A stretch of 64,000 bases of DNA from Glaciimonas sp. (GCA_012927585.1 JABBOY010000039.1:1-64000); one strand, 5' to 3'. Counted from the first letter of the stretch, positions 27,985-37,086 are shown. Translations and numbers: made by a program. Notes: generated by a model from the letters alone, not told the origin.

Positions 27985-28202
27985 ACAAAGTGCCTGCTCT
28001 GTTGCAAGACAGGCCGGTTTGCGCAGCGGCAGACGCGCCGGATATTACGAGGCATTGCGTTGTTGCGCTAAAGATATGGTTAGAAAATCCGTTATAAACC
28101 AAAAATTTATAGAGATTTTTTATAACCGGACGACGACTCCGTTTACTATCAGCAGCAACTGCAGTAATCTTTAATAAACGTCAATCGCATACAGCGCCAA
28201 GG

Positions 28203-29189
28203 ATGATAGACATGAGTACAGCGATGAGCACAGTGCAGCAGGAAGTCGATGAACGAACCAAGCTGACCGCTAACAATAAGTTTGAACTGCTGCTGTTCCG
28301 TTTGGGCGAGGCTGTCAATGCCGAACGCTCCGAACTGTTCGGCATCAATGTCTTCAAGGTGCGTGAAATTCTCGCGATGCCGACCATTACCAGCGTCGCC
28401 GGTGCGCTGCCGCACATGCTGGGAGTGGCGAATATTCGCGGCCAGATCATCCCGGTGATCGACCTGCCGGCGATTGTCGGCTGCACGCCAAAAAGCGGGT
28501 TGAATATTTTGCTGGTGACCGAATATGCGCGTTCCACCCAAGCCTTTGCGGTCGAAAGCGTGGAAGAGATCGTGCGATTGGAGTGGAGCCAGGTTTTGTC
28601 GGCCGAGTCGAGCATGGTGGGCGGCATGATCACCAGCATTGCCAGACTTGATGGCGATATTGACGGTACCCGCCTGGCGCAAGTGCTGGACGTGGAGCAG
28701 ATCCTGCACGACGTGATGCCGACAAGTCAGCTGGAAAGTAATCCAAGTACCATCGGCCCGGCACTGTCGTTGCCACCCGGTTCCGTAATCCTGGCTGCAG
28801 ACGACTCAATGATGGCGCGCACCTTGATCGAGCATGGTCTGGACGCGCTGGGCGCGCCGTTTATCATGACCAAGACCGGCAAGGAAGCATGGGAGCGCCT
28901 GCAAACCATCGCCGACGCAGCATTAGCCGAGGGCAAGACGGCGCACGACAAGGTTGCGCTGGTGCTGACCGATCTGGAAATGCCGGAAATGGATGGCTTT
29001 ACCCTGACCCGAAAAATCAAGCAGGATGCGCGCTTCAAATCGATCCCGGTGGTGATTCATTCCTCGCTGACGGGAACCACCAACGAAGACCACGTCAAAA
29101 GCGTGGGCGCGGATGCCTATGTGGCCAAATTCGTGGCTGAAGATCTGGCTAGCACTATTCGACGGGTGCTGGCGCAGTCCGCAGCTTAA
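28203..29189 (+). CDS. CheV-type chemotaxis coupling protein (CheW domain fused to receiver)
   Basis: The protein has 328 residues. The N-terminal CheW-like domain covers about 25-170 (FGINVFKVREILAMP, GVANIRGQIIPVIDLPAIVG), and the C-terminal response-regulator domain covers about 197-325. The phospho-acceptor Asp is in VLTDLEMPEMDGFTLTRKIK near 260, and the conserved Lys is in YVAKFVAEDL. CheV couples receptors to CheA and dampens signalling when phosphorylated. ATG 28203 or the ATG three codons later could be the start; AAGGA lies before both. No cheA, cheY or flagellar gene is visible, so the protein serves a system encoded elsewhere. Confidence 0.94.
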   Translation: MIDMSTAMSTVQQEVDERTKLTANNKFELLLFRLGEAVNAERSELFGINVFKVREILAMPTITSVAGALPHMLGVANIRGQIIPVIDLPAIVGCTPKSGLNILLVTEYARSTQAFAVESVEEIVRLEWSQVLSAESSMVGGMITSIARLDGDIDGTRLAQVLDVEQILHDVMPTSQLESNPSTIGPALSLPPGSVILAADDSMMARTLIEHGLDALGAPFIMTKTGKEAWERLQTIADAALAEGKTAHDKVALVLTDLEMPEMDGFTLTRKIKQDARFKSIPVVIHSSLTGTTNEDHVKSVGADAYVAKFVAEDLASTIRRVLAQSAA

Positions 29190-29276
29190 TGTAATTTATG
29201 CAGCAGGATTTCAGCAAGAGGCAAGGCCGACGGCCTATCCTCCTGCGCCACGCCCGCTGCCACAGGCGTTTTTCGC

Positions 29277-29495
29277 TTATCTTTTGTTCACTTCATGCCC
29301 GATGACGCCGCCCACGGCAGCGCCGCCGACTGTCCCAATCGCGCTACCGCCGGTCAGTACCGCCCCGCCCACCGCACCGATACCTGCGCCGACAGCCGTA
29401 TTTTGATCCTGCCGCGACATGCCGGAACACCCCGCCAGAGCTAAAAATGCTGCCGCAATGATCGTGTTGACTGCCAGTTTTTGCATTGTTTTCAT
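29277..29495 (-). CDS. Small glycine-zipper lipoprotein (OsmB-like)
   Basis: The protein has 72 residues. The lipoprotein signal ends AFLALAGC near residue 23. The rest is a glycine zipper with repeated GxxxG spacing (GAGIGAVGGAVLTGG, GTVGGAAVGGVIGHE), as in OsmB and other osmotically or stress-induced lipoproteins. A strong AGAGGTGAT ribosome site precedes the ATG. It is convergent with the cheV-like gene. Confidence 0.88.
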   Translation of the reverse strand: MKTMQKLAVNTIIAAAFLALAGCSGMSRQDQNTAVGAGIGAVGGAVLTGGSAIGTVGGAAVGGVIGHEVNKR

Positions 29496-29644
29496 GAGAT
29501 CACCTCTATAAAAAATAAATAAACGATTAACACGTTCGCACCAATTGGAAAATTGGCATCGTGTAACTATTTGAGTCTATTCCCAGCAATAGTTCATAAA
29601 TATTACGAATCGTTGCAATTTTGTTAGTGTCGGTAGAAAAATAT

Positions 29645-29717
29645 ATACTCATATATAGTATGTTATAAAATAATGTTATCACCGCATATTTTCATTGCAG
29701 TATAAAAATATACTCCA
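29645..29717 (+). repeat. Dispersed intergenic repeat, copy I
   Basis: AGTATG, 19 nt, CCGCATATTTTCATTGC, then AATATAC 21 nt after CCGC. The first motif has lost its G run, but the spacing holds, and the CCGCATATTTTCA segment matches copy G. It lies in a 360-bp AT-rich gap (29496-29862) in which I see no other feature. Confidence 0.55.
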
Positions 29718-29862
29718 TAATTATAGAAAAAACTGTTGGTATCGCCGGCTTCCCTTGTGCTGCGCGCGCCGTCGGCAGTATTGTCATCATCCTGACATAT
29801 TCATCAAATATGCTGCATGGTAATAAAACAATAAACAATAAAGCAATAAAACGGTGGCTATA

Positions 29863-30120
29863 ATGTCGGCGGGTTTTCGTTTCGCCCAACTAAACTCGAT
29901 TGCAGCCGACTGGCGCAAAGCGTTCCGTCGTCATGACCGCGCCGTCTGCCACGGCGCGGAGATGCAGACTTCCGGGCAAAAATTTCATGCTTTGGCAGTA
30001 CTGGATATGGTCGCAAACTCCGCGCAGCATAAACGCGTCGTTAATGCCGGTCAGATAGCAGCGCTGAAGCAGGATGAAGTAAGCGGGCTGCATAGCTTGA
30101 AAAGTAAGCTCTTTAGCTGA
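29863..30120 (+). CDS. Possible small hypothetical protein upstream of chemoreceptor gene
   Basis: The open frame has 85 codons and ends 27 bp before the chemoreceptor start. Its composition becomes GC-richer than the surrounding DNA and codon use looks like that of the neighbours, which argues for coding. The product is basic and helical (IAADWRKAFRRHDRAVCHG, HKRVVNAGQIAALKQDEVSG). I do not recognise it. The ribosome site is poor, and the start could instead be a GTG three codons upstream. Confidence 0.4.
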   Translation: MSAGFRFAQLNSIAADWRKAFRRHDRAVCHGAEMQTSGQKFHALAVLDMVANSAQHKRVVNAGQIAALKQDEVSGLHSLKSKLFS

Positions 30121-30147
30121 TTTTCAGCATTTAACTAAAAATATCAA

Positions 30148-31731
30148 ATGAAAATCGTAAACCTTAAAATTGGCACGCGTTTAGGACTGGCATTCTGCCT
30201 GGTGACTCTGTTTGCCATCATTTCAAGTTGTGTCGCGTGGACGGCATTGAATACTGTGGCTGACAAGTGGTCGGAATTTTCCAGCATATCCATGGAGAAG
30301 AGGGAGTTTGCAACTACTGGCGTTATCAAGTTGAGCGATGCAATACATAACTTCAAGAATTATTTAATAAGAGGCGGAGGCTACGACAAAAAATTTGCCG
30401 CAGACCTTGCCAGTCTTGATGCTGTTGTGGCGGGGTACCTGAAAACAGGAAGTGCCAGCAACCGGGAAAAATCATTACTGGACGAAATATTGAAAGGCAC
30501 TGAAACCTATCGCGTGGCTATGCGTAAAGTCGTCGCAATGAAATCCAGTGAAATTGCGATTCAGGAAATAGACAAGAGCATTGCCGGCGCAGACAAGGCG
30601 ATCGGCAAGGCACTCGGCGAATTAATGCAAATCGCGCGCGAAGACACCGCTAGCGTAGGAAAATCGTTTGACGATACGGTTAATAGCGGCAAACAGTTGA
30701 CCGCCGGGCTTGCGGCTATCGTGGTTATTCTGTCTGCTGTATGCGCGTGGTTGGCAACCCTCTCGATTACGCGGCCAGTGCAGCGAGCAATGAAAATCGC
30801 ACAAACGGTTGCTTCAGGCAATTTGAGCGGCCGTATTGAAGTCAGCTCGACAGATGAGACAGGACAATTATTGCAAGCGCTCAAAGACATGAATAGCAGC
30901 CTGCAGAATATTATTACCCGGGTGCGTACCGGCATCGACACCATCTCCAGCGCCTCCAGTCAGATAGCCGCTGGCAACCTCGATTTGTCGTCGCGCACCG
31001 AACAACAGGCCAGTTCCCTGGAGGAGACTGCCGCTTCGATGGCTGAGTTGACCAGTACCGTCAAACAGAATGCTGACAATGCGGGACAGGCCAACCAGTT
31101 GGCGCTATCGGCTTCCGAGGTCGCGTCCAAGGGAGGCGCCCTCGTGTCGCAAGTGGTTGACACCATGGGGTCGATCAACGCATCGGCACATAAGATATCC
31201 GACATTATCAGCGTGATTGACGGCATTGCATTCCAGACCAATATCCTGGCTTTGAATGCGGCAGTGGAAGCTGCCCGCGCCGGCGAGCAGGGCCGTGGCT
31301 TTGCGGTGGTCGCAACAGAAGTGCGCAATCTGGCGCAGCGTTCGGCCACTGCCGCCAAGGAGATCAAGACACTGATTAGCGACTCTGCAGACAAGGTCGA
31401 TGCCGGCAGCAAACTCGTAGAGCAGGCTGGCGTCACCATGGAAGAAATCGTCGCCAGCATTAAGCGCGTGACCGACATCATGAGTGAAATCACTGCTGCC
31501 AGTCAGGAACAAAGTACAGGTATCGCGCTAGTCAATCAGGCGATCAACCAGATGGATCAGGTCACGCAACAAAATGCGGCGTTGGTAGAGGAGGCGGCAG
31601 CAGCGGCAGACGCGTTGCAGGATCAGGCCGGCAATCTGGCGCAAGTGGTGAACGTGTTCCATCTCGATGGCGAACCGGCCGGGCAGAGTGCGCAGAGGTT
31701 ATCAATGCGGCGACCATTATCGCGCACATAA
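30148..31731 (+). CDS. Methyl-accepting chemotaxis protein with four-helix-bundle sensor
   Basis: The protein has 527 residues. One membrane segment is near 12-33. A periplasmic helical domain covers about 35-185, of the helical-bundle (4HB/HBM) kind with no Cache or PAS motif. A second membrane segment is near 188-210, followed by HAMP ([26 protein letters not shown]). The cytoplasmic hairpin begins near 270 with [26 protein letters not shown], and its tip [29 protein letters not shown] is near 370. The ligand is unknown. The signalling half is very like the Aer-like receptor at 24203, while the sensor halves differ entirely. Confidence 0.95.
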   Translation: MKIVNLKIGTRLGLAFCLVTLFAIISSCVAWTALNTVADKWSEFSSISMEKREFATTGVIKLSDAIHNFKNYLIRGGGYDKKFAADLASLDAVVAGYLKTGSASNREKSLLDEILKGTETYRVAMRKVVAMKSSEIAIQEIDKSIAGADKAIGKALGELMQIAREDTASVGKSFDDTVNSGKQLTAGLAAIVVILSAVCAWLATLSITRPVQRAMKIAQTVASGNLSGRIEVSSTDETGQLLQALKDMNSSLQNIITRVRTGIDTISSASSQIAAGNLDLSSRTEQQASSLEETAASMAELTSTVKQNADNAGQANQLALSASEVASKGGALVSQVVDTMGSINASAHKISDIISVIDGIAFQTNILALNAAVEAARAGEQGRGFAVVATEVRNLAQRSATAAKEIKTLISDSADKVDAGSKLVEQAGVTMEEIVASIKRVTDIMSEITAASQEQSTGIALVNQAINQMDQVTQQNAALVEEAAAAADALQDQAGNLAQVVNVFHLDGEPAGQSAQRLSMRRPLSRT

Positions 31732-31749
31732 TGCAAAAATAGCCAATTT

Positions 31750-31815
31750 ATGGGAGTATTTTCGCCATCAATCCATATGATTGCGCAAATATAGTGAAAA
31801 ATAGCTATACTCATT
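31750..31815 (+). repeat. Possible diverged member of the dispersed repeat (copy H)
   Basis: TATGGGAGTATTTTC starts this AT-rich element between convergent genes, but the second motif reads TTGCGCAAATA at a slightly longer distance, and the third is not clear. A similar TATGGGAGTGTTTTC occurs at 941-955. The two may form a separate subfamily. Confidence 0.3.
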
Positions 31816-31827
31816 CATGATTTTCAA

Positions 31828-32613
31828 TCATGAATTTTGCGCAACATAACCCAATGTGGCTGAAATCTGGTTTGCGGTCTGAACCAGGTCTTCCACCCAG
31901 TCATCTTGAAGGCGATCTGCCGGAGCCGAGATCGACAAACCGGCAATCAGTTTTCCGCTGTCGTCCCGGATCCCGGCGGCCATGCAGCGTACCCCGAGTT
32001 CGAGCTCTTCGTTGTCGCGCGCATAGCCGCGTGCGCGAATCAGGCTCAATTCACGCTCTAGTTGGCCTAGATCGGTAATCGAATTTTTATTATGGCCGGT
32101 CAGTCCGGTGCGCGTGGCGTAGGCGCGCACTGCTTTCGGTTCGTCCACTGACAGGAAGAGCTTGCCGGTCGATGTCAGGTGCAGCGGGCCGCGCCCGCCG
32201 ATGGCGCGCACCACCTGCATGCCGGAACGTTCAGAAAATGCCCGATCGATATAGACTATTTCATCGCCCTGCCGCACCGACAAGTTGATGGTCTGTTGCG
32301 TCTTTCGATGCAGAGTGCGCATGAAATCCAGCGCTGCCTCGCGCACACTCAAACGACTCTTGACGATATTGCCCAGTTCCAGCAGGCGCATGCCCAGACG
32401 GTAAGAGCCGGGGTCGGCACGGTCTACAAAGCGGGTCGTTACCATATCGCCAAGGATGCGATGTGCGGTTGACGGATGCAATCCGGTCATTCTGGAAAGC
32501 TCCTTGAGACTGACAGGATCCGGGTAGAGCGCCAGCGCATCGAGCAGCGAGATCATGCGCGCGACTACCTGAATTGCCGTTTTATTTTTAGTTGGTGTTA
32601 ATTCGCTTTTCAT
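31828..32613 (-). CDS. IclR-family transcriptional regulator, probable regulator of lutAB
   Basis: The protein has 261 residues. The winged HTH is near 20-75 (VSLKELSRMTGLHPSTAHRILGDMV), and the effector domain runs from about 85 to 255, with the family signature AAGIRDDSGKLIAGLSISAPADRL near its end. The gene is divergent from lutA across a 169-bp gap, the usual arrangement for a local regulator that senses a carboxylic acid. That makes lactate or a related hydroxy acid a reasonable but unproven effector. Confidence 0.92.
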   Translation of the reverse strand: MKSELTPTKNKTAIQVVARMISLLDALALYPDPVSLKELSRMTGLHPSTAHRILGDMVTTRFVDRADPGSYRLGMRLLELGNIVKSRLSVREAALDFMRTLHRKTQQTINLSVRQGDEIVYIDRAFSERSGMQVVRAIGGRGPLHLTSTGKLFLSVDEPKAVRAYATRTGLTGHNKNSITDLGQLERELSLIRARGYARDNEELELGVRCMAAGIRDDSGKLIAGLSISAPADRLQDDWVEDLVQTANQISATLGYVAQNS

Positions 32614-32782
32614 TATTCAGTGTATACATCAGAATGCTTCTTTATACCACAATGTGAAAAAATATTGCGGGAAGCGAAAATATTCCTGGGAAATAGCATA
32701 CATTATTTCATCGACGGTGGCGTGGCGCTTGCAGTTGCACGCGTCATAATAAGGCTTGTTTAAAATTAAACGGGAGCAGCCG

Positions 32783-33508
32783 ATGCGTATCGGATTATTT
32801 GTGACTTGCCTGGTCGATATGGTCCGTCCTGAAATCGGCTTTTCCACACTGAAGCTGCTGGAGTCGAATGGCTGCGAGGTGGTGGTGCCGGATTTGCAGA
32901 CCTGTTGCGGCCAGCCTGGTTATAACTCCGGCGACCGTCAGTCTGCGCGTGCCCTGGCTGAGAAATTCCTGAATGAATTTGAAGGTTTTGAGTATGTCGT
33001 GATCCCATCCGGCTCCTGTGGCGGCATGGTCAAGACGCATTATTCCGACTTGTTTTCCGACGCGCCCGATCTGCGCGCACGCATGCGCAAGCTGGAGCCG
33101 CGGGTTTTCGAACTGACCGATTTTCTGGCCAGCGTACTGAAAATATCAAGCCTGCCTTCCAGCTTCAAGGGCCATGTCACCTATCACGATTCCTGTTGCG
33201 GCCTGCGCGAACTGGGAGTGCAGGCGCAGCCGCGCGCGCTGCTTGGGAAGTTGCCCGATGTACAACTAACCGAAATGAAGGATAGTACTGTCTGCTGCGG
33301 TTTCGGCGGCACCTTTGCCATCAAATACGGCAACATTTCCAGCGCCATCGTGGATGAGAAGTGCGCCAACATTCATGGCTCCGGCGCCGATGCAGTGGTG
33401 CTGGGCGACTTGGGCTGCATGCTCAATATCGAAGGTCGGCTGCGCCGTACCGGGGATGACAAAACCCGTGTTTTGCACGTGGCGCAAGTGTTGGCGGGCG
33501 ACTGCTGA
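32783..33508 (+). CDS. lutA: Lactate utilisation protein A-like Fe-S oxidoreductase (LutA/LldE/YkgE)
   Basis: The protein has 241 residues with two CCG domains that bind an iron-sulfur cluster and quinone-side partners: TCCGQPGYNSGD near 35, with C in PSGSCGGM near 78, then YHDSCCGLRELG near 137 and STVCCGFGGTFAIKYG near 175. LutA acts with LutB and normally LutC to oxidise L-lactate to pyruvate. ATG 32783 has CGGGAG upstream; a longer frame starting nine codons earlier lacks a ribosome site. It lies 24 bp before lutB. Confidence 0.92.
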   Translation: MRIGLFVTCLVDMVRPEIGFSTLKLLESNGCEVVVPDLQTCCGQPGYNSGDRQSARALAEKFLNEFEGFEYVVIPSGSCGGMVKTHYSDLFSDAPDLRARMRKLEPRVFELTDFLASVLKISSLPSSFKGHVTYHDSCCGLRELGVQAQPRALLGKLPDVQLTEMKDSTVCCGFGGTFAIKYGNISSAIVDEKCANIHGSGADAVVLGDLGCMLNIEGRLRRTGDDKTRVLHVAQVLAGDC

Positions 33509-33532
33509 CAAGAAAAGCAAAGAGACAACATC

Positions 33533-34939
33533 ATGCAAATCCAATCGATGCACTTCAAGGCCCGCGCCGGGGAACGTCTGGCTGACGTGCGGCTGCAAAA
33601 CAACCTGAAAAAATTGTCGACCAAGTTCGTTACCGGCCGTGCCTCGGCGATTACGGAACTGGACGACTTTGAAGGCACGCGTGACGCCGCAGTCGAGATG
33701 CGCATGCGCGCCATCGAAAACCTCGATGTCTGGCTGGACACTTTCGAAAAGGAAGCGAGTCGTCGCGGCGCTACCGTGCTGTATGCGGAAAGTGCCGCAG
33801 ATGCATCGCGCCTGGTGGTCGAAATCGCCCGCCGGCACGAGATAAAAAAAGCCATCAAGTCAAAATCGATGGTGTCGGAAGAAATGGCGTTGAACCAGGT
33901 GCTAGAAGCTGCCGGTGTGCAAGTGGTCGAAACAGATCTGGGTGAATACATCTTGCAGATCAACGGCAATGAAGCACCGTCGCACATCATTGCGCCGGTG
34001 GTGCATAAGGATAAGGAGGAGATTTCCGACCTGTTCGCCCGGGTTCACAAGCGGCCGCGTCTGACCGACATTCCGGCCATGACGCGGGAGGCGCGCGAAA
34101 TCCTGCGGCCGCAATTCTTGTCCGCCGACATGGGCATTACCGGCGGCAATTTCATCATTGCCGAAACCGGGTCGGTCGCGATTGTCACCAATGAGGGCAA
34201 CGAAGGCATGTGCACCATCTTGCCGCCCAAAGTGCATGTGGTGGTGACCGGCATCGAAAAGGTATTGCCGACGCTGGAAGACTTAGCCACCGTGATGCGC
34301 TTGCTGCCGCGTTCGGCTACCGGCCAGTCGATCTCGAATTATTTTTCGCTGCTTACCGGCCCGCGTGCGGAAGGCGAACAGGACGGCCCGAAACATATGT
34401 ATTTCGTACTAATCGATGGCGGGCGCACTGGATTGATCGGCGGTGAATTCCAGGACATGCTGCGCTGCATTCGCTGCGGCGCTTGCATGAACCATTGCCC
34501 GGTGTACCAGAAAATCGGCGGCCACAGCTATGGCTGGGTCTATCCGGGGCCAATGGGCAGCGTACTTACACCGGCCTATGTCGGGATCGAAAACGCGCTC
34601 GACTTGCCGCAGGCGTCGACACTGTGCGGCGAGTGCGAGGTAGTTTGTCCAGTAAAAATCCCGTTACCGGGCTTGATGCGTAAACTGCGCGAAGAGCAGT
34701 TCGCAAAACAATTGCGCCCGCCAATGGAACGCCTCGGTTTGCGGGCATGGGCGTATTTTGCCAAACGTCCTGCGCTGTATCACTTGGCAACCAAGGCTGG
34801 TGTGCGGGTGATGCGCATCATGGGCGGCAGTAAAAAATCGATTTCCAAGTTGCCGTTCGCAGGCGGCTGGACCGATTACCGGGATATGCCGGCACCCTCC
34901 GGCAAAACTTTCCGCGAGCTGTACAAGCAGCGCAAATGA
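33533..34939 (+). CDS. lutB: Lactate utilisation iron-sulfur protein B (LutB/LldF/YkgF)
   Basis: The protein has 468 residues. The N-terminal LUD domain covers about 60-290 (VKSKSMVSEEMALNQVLEAAGVQVVETDLGEYILQ), then come two 4Fe-4S motifs (IRCGACMNHCPVY near 308 and LCGECEVVCPVKIPLPG near 360), and a C-terminal DUF3390-type tail (GGWTDYRDMPAPSGKTFREL). It passes electrons from lactate oxidation. No lutC (a second LUD-domain gene) or lactate permease follows; the next gene is on the other strand. Confidence 0.94.
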   Translation: MQIQSMHFKARAGERLADVRLQNNLKKLSTKFVTGRASAITELDDFEGTRDAAVEMRMRAIENLDVWLDTFEKEASRRGATVLYAESAADASRLVVEIARRHEIKKAIKSKSMVSEEMALNQVLEAAGVQVVETDLGEYILQINGNEAPSHIIAPVVHKDKEEISDLFARVHKRPRLTDIPAMTREAREILRPQFLSADMGITGGNFIIAETGSVAIVTNEGNEGMCTILPPKVHVVVTGIEKVLPTLEDLATVMRLLPRSATGQSISNYFSLLTGPRAEGEQDGPKHMYFVLIDGGRTGLIGGEFQDMLRCIRCGACMNHCPVYQKIGGHSYGWVYPGPMGSVLTPAYVGIENALDLPQASTLCGECEVVCPVKIPLPGLMRKLREEQFAKQLRPPMERLGLRAWAYFAKRPALYHLATKAGVRVMRIMGGSKKSISKLPFAGGWTDYRDMPAPSGKTFRELYKQRK

Positions 34940-35003
34940 ACGACGGCAGCAGCCATGTCGTCGCATTTACTGCTGATTTAGATCAGTTCGTAGAAAATAA
35001 ATT

Positions 35004-35080
35004 GAGGAGTATGCCAAATAATGGCATGTCCTCCGCATATATTTATTGCAGAAGCATGAAATACCGCAGTAAGTATATTT
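35004..35080 (+). repeat. Dispersed intergenic repeat, copy D
   Basis: GGAGTATG, 19 nt, CCGCATAT, then AAATAC 22 nt after CCGC. Inside the spacer ATGCCAAATAATGGCAT forms a short hairpin. It lies between the convergent genes lutB and the quinone oxidoreductase. Confidence 0.7.
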
Positions 35081-36059
35081 ATATAAGCTGCAATATGATC
35101 TTGCCGATGTGAGTGCTCGATTCCATCAGGCTATGCGCCTGAGCAGCCTGGGCCAGCGGGAAAGTCTGGAAAATGACAGGTTTGATGGCGCCGGATTCCA
35201 GTAGCGGCCAGACTCGCTGCAGCAGGTTTTTCGCAATCGCTGCCTTGAAGGCAACCGGACGCGGACGCAACGTCGAACCGGAGATTGTCAGACGGCGACG
35301 CAGAATTTGCCCCAGATCGATATTCGCCTTGGAGCCACCTTGCAAGGCAATCAGGCCGATGCGGCCATCGTCGGCCAGACAACTGATCTCACGCGCCACA
35401 TAATCGCCGCCCACCATGTCGAGGATCACGTCGACGCCTTTGCCGTCCGTCAATTGCTTGACGACAGCGGCAAAATCTTCGGTCTTGTAATTGATGCCGC
35501 GCTCGGCTCCCAGCGCTTCGCAGGCACGACATTTGTCGTCGCTGCCGGCAGTGGCGAAGACCCGATGCCCGAGCGCGCTGGCGATTTGCAGTGCGCTCAC
35601 GCCGATGCCGGAAGTTCCGCCTTGCACCAGCAGGGTTTCCCCATCGGTTAGGCGTGCCCGGTCGAACACGTTGCTCCACACGGTAAAGAAAGTTTCCGGC
35701 AGGGCGGCAGCTTGCAGCGGACTCAAGCCCTGCGGCATCGGCAGGCATTGTTCTATCGGCGCCACGCAATACTCGGCATACCCGCCGCCTTGCACCAATG
35801 CGCACACCATGTCGCCGCGTTGCAAGGCGCTACCGCTCAAATCGCCGCCAACAATTTCGCCCGCCACTTCCAGACCCGGCAGATCGGATGCGCCGGCCGG
35901 AACCGGATAGTTGCCGGTTCTTTGCAGAATATCAGGTCGGTTCACGCCGGCAGCATGGACTTTAATCAATAACTCGCCGGCTTTCGGCGTTGGTGTCGGG
36001 CGTTGACAGATTTGCAGCACATCGGGCGCGCCGTATTGGGTGATTTCAATCGCATTCAT
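35079..36059 (-). CDS. NAD(P)H:quinone oxidoreductase (PIG3-type MDR family)
   Basis: The protein has 326 residues of the zinc-free medium-chain dehydrogenase/reductase family. The GroES-like N-terminal domain (MNAIEITQYGAPDVLQI, GVNRPDILQRTGNYPVPAGASDLPGLEVAGEIV) is followed by the Rossmann motif LVQGGTSGIGVSALQIASALG near 143-163. The length and the HAAGVNRPDILQR signature match the PIG3 type, which reduces ortho-quinones with NADPH. There are no catalytic zinc ligands. The gene stands alone. Confidence 0.92.
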   Translation of the reverse strand: MNAIEITQYGAPDVLQICQRPTPTPKAGELLIKVHAAGVNRPDILQRTGNYPVPAGASDLPGLEVAGEIVGGDLSGSALQRGDMVCALVQGGGYAEYCVAPIEQCLPMPQGLSPLQAAALPETFFTVWSNVFDRARLTDGETLLVQGGTSGIGVSALQIASALGHRVFATAGSDDKCRACEALGAERGINYKTEDFAAVVKQLTDGKGVDVILDMVGGDYVAREISCLADDGRIGLIALQGGSKANIDLGQILRRRLTISGSTLRPRPVAFKAAIAKNLLQRVWPLLESGAIKPVIFQTFPLAQAAQAHSLMESSTHIGKIILQLI

Positions 36060-36223
36060 GCGGTTTCCTTAGTCTGAAATTCAGTATCCTAGCAGCCATC
36101 GCCTTTGTAGCGCTTGTAGCCAGAAAGTGAACTGCTATTTTTAGGATTAGAGAAGGCGATTCGAGGTTGCAGAGAATTTTATCGGTACTGCTAACGTGGG
36201 AGTGGTTGGAATGTGGCAGAGGC

Positions 36224-36317
36224 AAAAAAAAGCCCGCTGATGAAAGCGGGCTTAAATCCATATCTAGGAGGAGATATAGAGGAGACAGGTGCATTATGCT
36301 GCACTGCAAGATAATGT
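36224..36317 (-). ncRNA. Candidate small RNA with CCUCCU hairpin loop and strong terminator
   Basis: The minus strand carries, in order, a TATAAT at 36327-36322, a hairpin GTGCA-N6-TGCAC (36304-36289), a C/U-rich stretch (TGTCTCCTC), a second hairpin ATATCT-CCTCCT-AGATAT whose whole 6-nt loop is complementary to a Shine-Dalgarno sequence, and an intrinsic terminator AAGCCCGC-N8-GCGGGCTT followed by seven T (36253-36224). The expected transcript is about 93 nt. No coding frame of note lies in it. The -35 region is poor (AAATAA), which is the main weakness. Exposed CCUCC loops are the hallmark of anti-Shine-Dalgarno small RNAs. The terminator alternatively belongs to the upstream methyltransferase gene's 3' UTR. 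Confidence 0.5.
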
Positions 36318-36380
36318 GCTAATTATATATTCTAATACCAGTTATTATTTAAAGTAATATCTTCTGGATATGTTTGGATA

Positions 36381-36974
36381 TTAGCTGCGCCGCCACACTA
36401 ATAGTTGGTTGTTGGCCGGCATCGTGTGATCTTCCTGTAATACCAAGTTTTGTGCGGCGGCCAGCACATTCACCGCTTCGAAATCGCGCAACCCCATGTG
36501 GAGCGCTTGTGCGCGCAGCATGGCATCGAATTCTGCATTACTGGTACTGCTAAACCGGCCGCCGTAATTGAACGGGCCGTAAATACAGGCCAAGCCGCCT
36601 GACGGCAGGAGGCGGCCGATGCCGGTAAACATCGCTTCGACCTCTTGCCACGCCATGATGTGGCAAGTATTGGCGCTGAAGATCGCATCGAACGGCCCGG
36701 TCGGCCAATCCGGCTGACTGACGGAGAGCGTTAGCGGCCCTGCAACATTAGATAAGTGCGCTTGTTGTTGCCAGGCAATGATGCTGGGATGATTTTGCGG
36801 CAAGTCGCTGGTGTGCCAGACCAGATGCGGCATTGCAGCACCGAAATGCACTGCATGCTGGCCGGTGCCGCTGCCGATTTCCAGCACATGTGCGCTGTTT
36901 TTCAGGATACGTTGTAGAAGGGCGCAGATAGGTGCGCTGTTGCGTTCGCAGGCGGTGGAAAATTGCTGGGACAT
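36381..36974 (-). CDS. DUF938 SAM-dependent methyltransferase-like protein
   Basis: The protein has 197 residues. The opening MSQQFSTACERNSAPICALLQRIL and the class I methyltransferase SAM-binding motif VLEIGSGTGQHAVHFGAAMP near 30-49 are diagnostic of the DUF938 family. Later segments FDAIFSANTCHIMAWQEVEAMF near 100 and GLACIYGPFNYGGRFSSTSNAEFDAML near 130 support it. The substrate is unknown. The candidate small RNA lies immediately downstream in the same direction. Confidence 0.88.
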   Translation of the reverse strand: MSQQFSTACERNSAPICALLQRILKNSAHVLEIGSGTGQHAVHFGAAMPHLVWHTSDLPQNHPSIIAWQQQAHLSNVAGPLTLSVSQPDWPTGPFDAIFSANTCHIMAWQEVEAMFTGIGRLLPSGGLACIYGPFNYGGRFSSTSNAEFDAMLRAQALHMGLRDFEAVNVLAAAQNLVLQEDHTMPANNQLLVWRRS

Positions 36975-37050
36975 GGTGGCTGACGGCGATAGTGTGCGGC
37001 CGATCAGTGTAACTGCGAAGCGCGGGGAAGTTGCAATGCGGCCTGAAATG

Positions 37051-37081
37051 AAAAAAGAGCAGTCAAAGACTGCTCTTTTTT
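37051..37081. terminator. Bidirectional intrinsic terminator between tRNA-Pro and the methyltransferase gene
   Basis: AAAAAAGAGCAGTC and its exact complement are separated by AAA, giving a 14-bp stem with A runs on one side and T runs on the other. It lies 5 bp past the tRNA-Pro 3' end and terminates that transcript. It works equally in the plus direction. Confidence 0.9.
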
Positions 37082-37086
37082 AAACT

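Noticed and set aside
29692-29889. A 65-codon minus-strand frame with a hydrophobic start
   Set aside because: It lies in the AT-rich repeat region, no ribosome site is seen, and the hydrophobic stretch follows from base composition.
36046-36309. An 87-codon open frame on the minus strand between the methyltransferase and quinone oxidoreductase genes
   Set aside because: It runs through the small RNA hairpins and terminator, has no ribosome site and overlaps the next gene start; the product has no family character.
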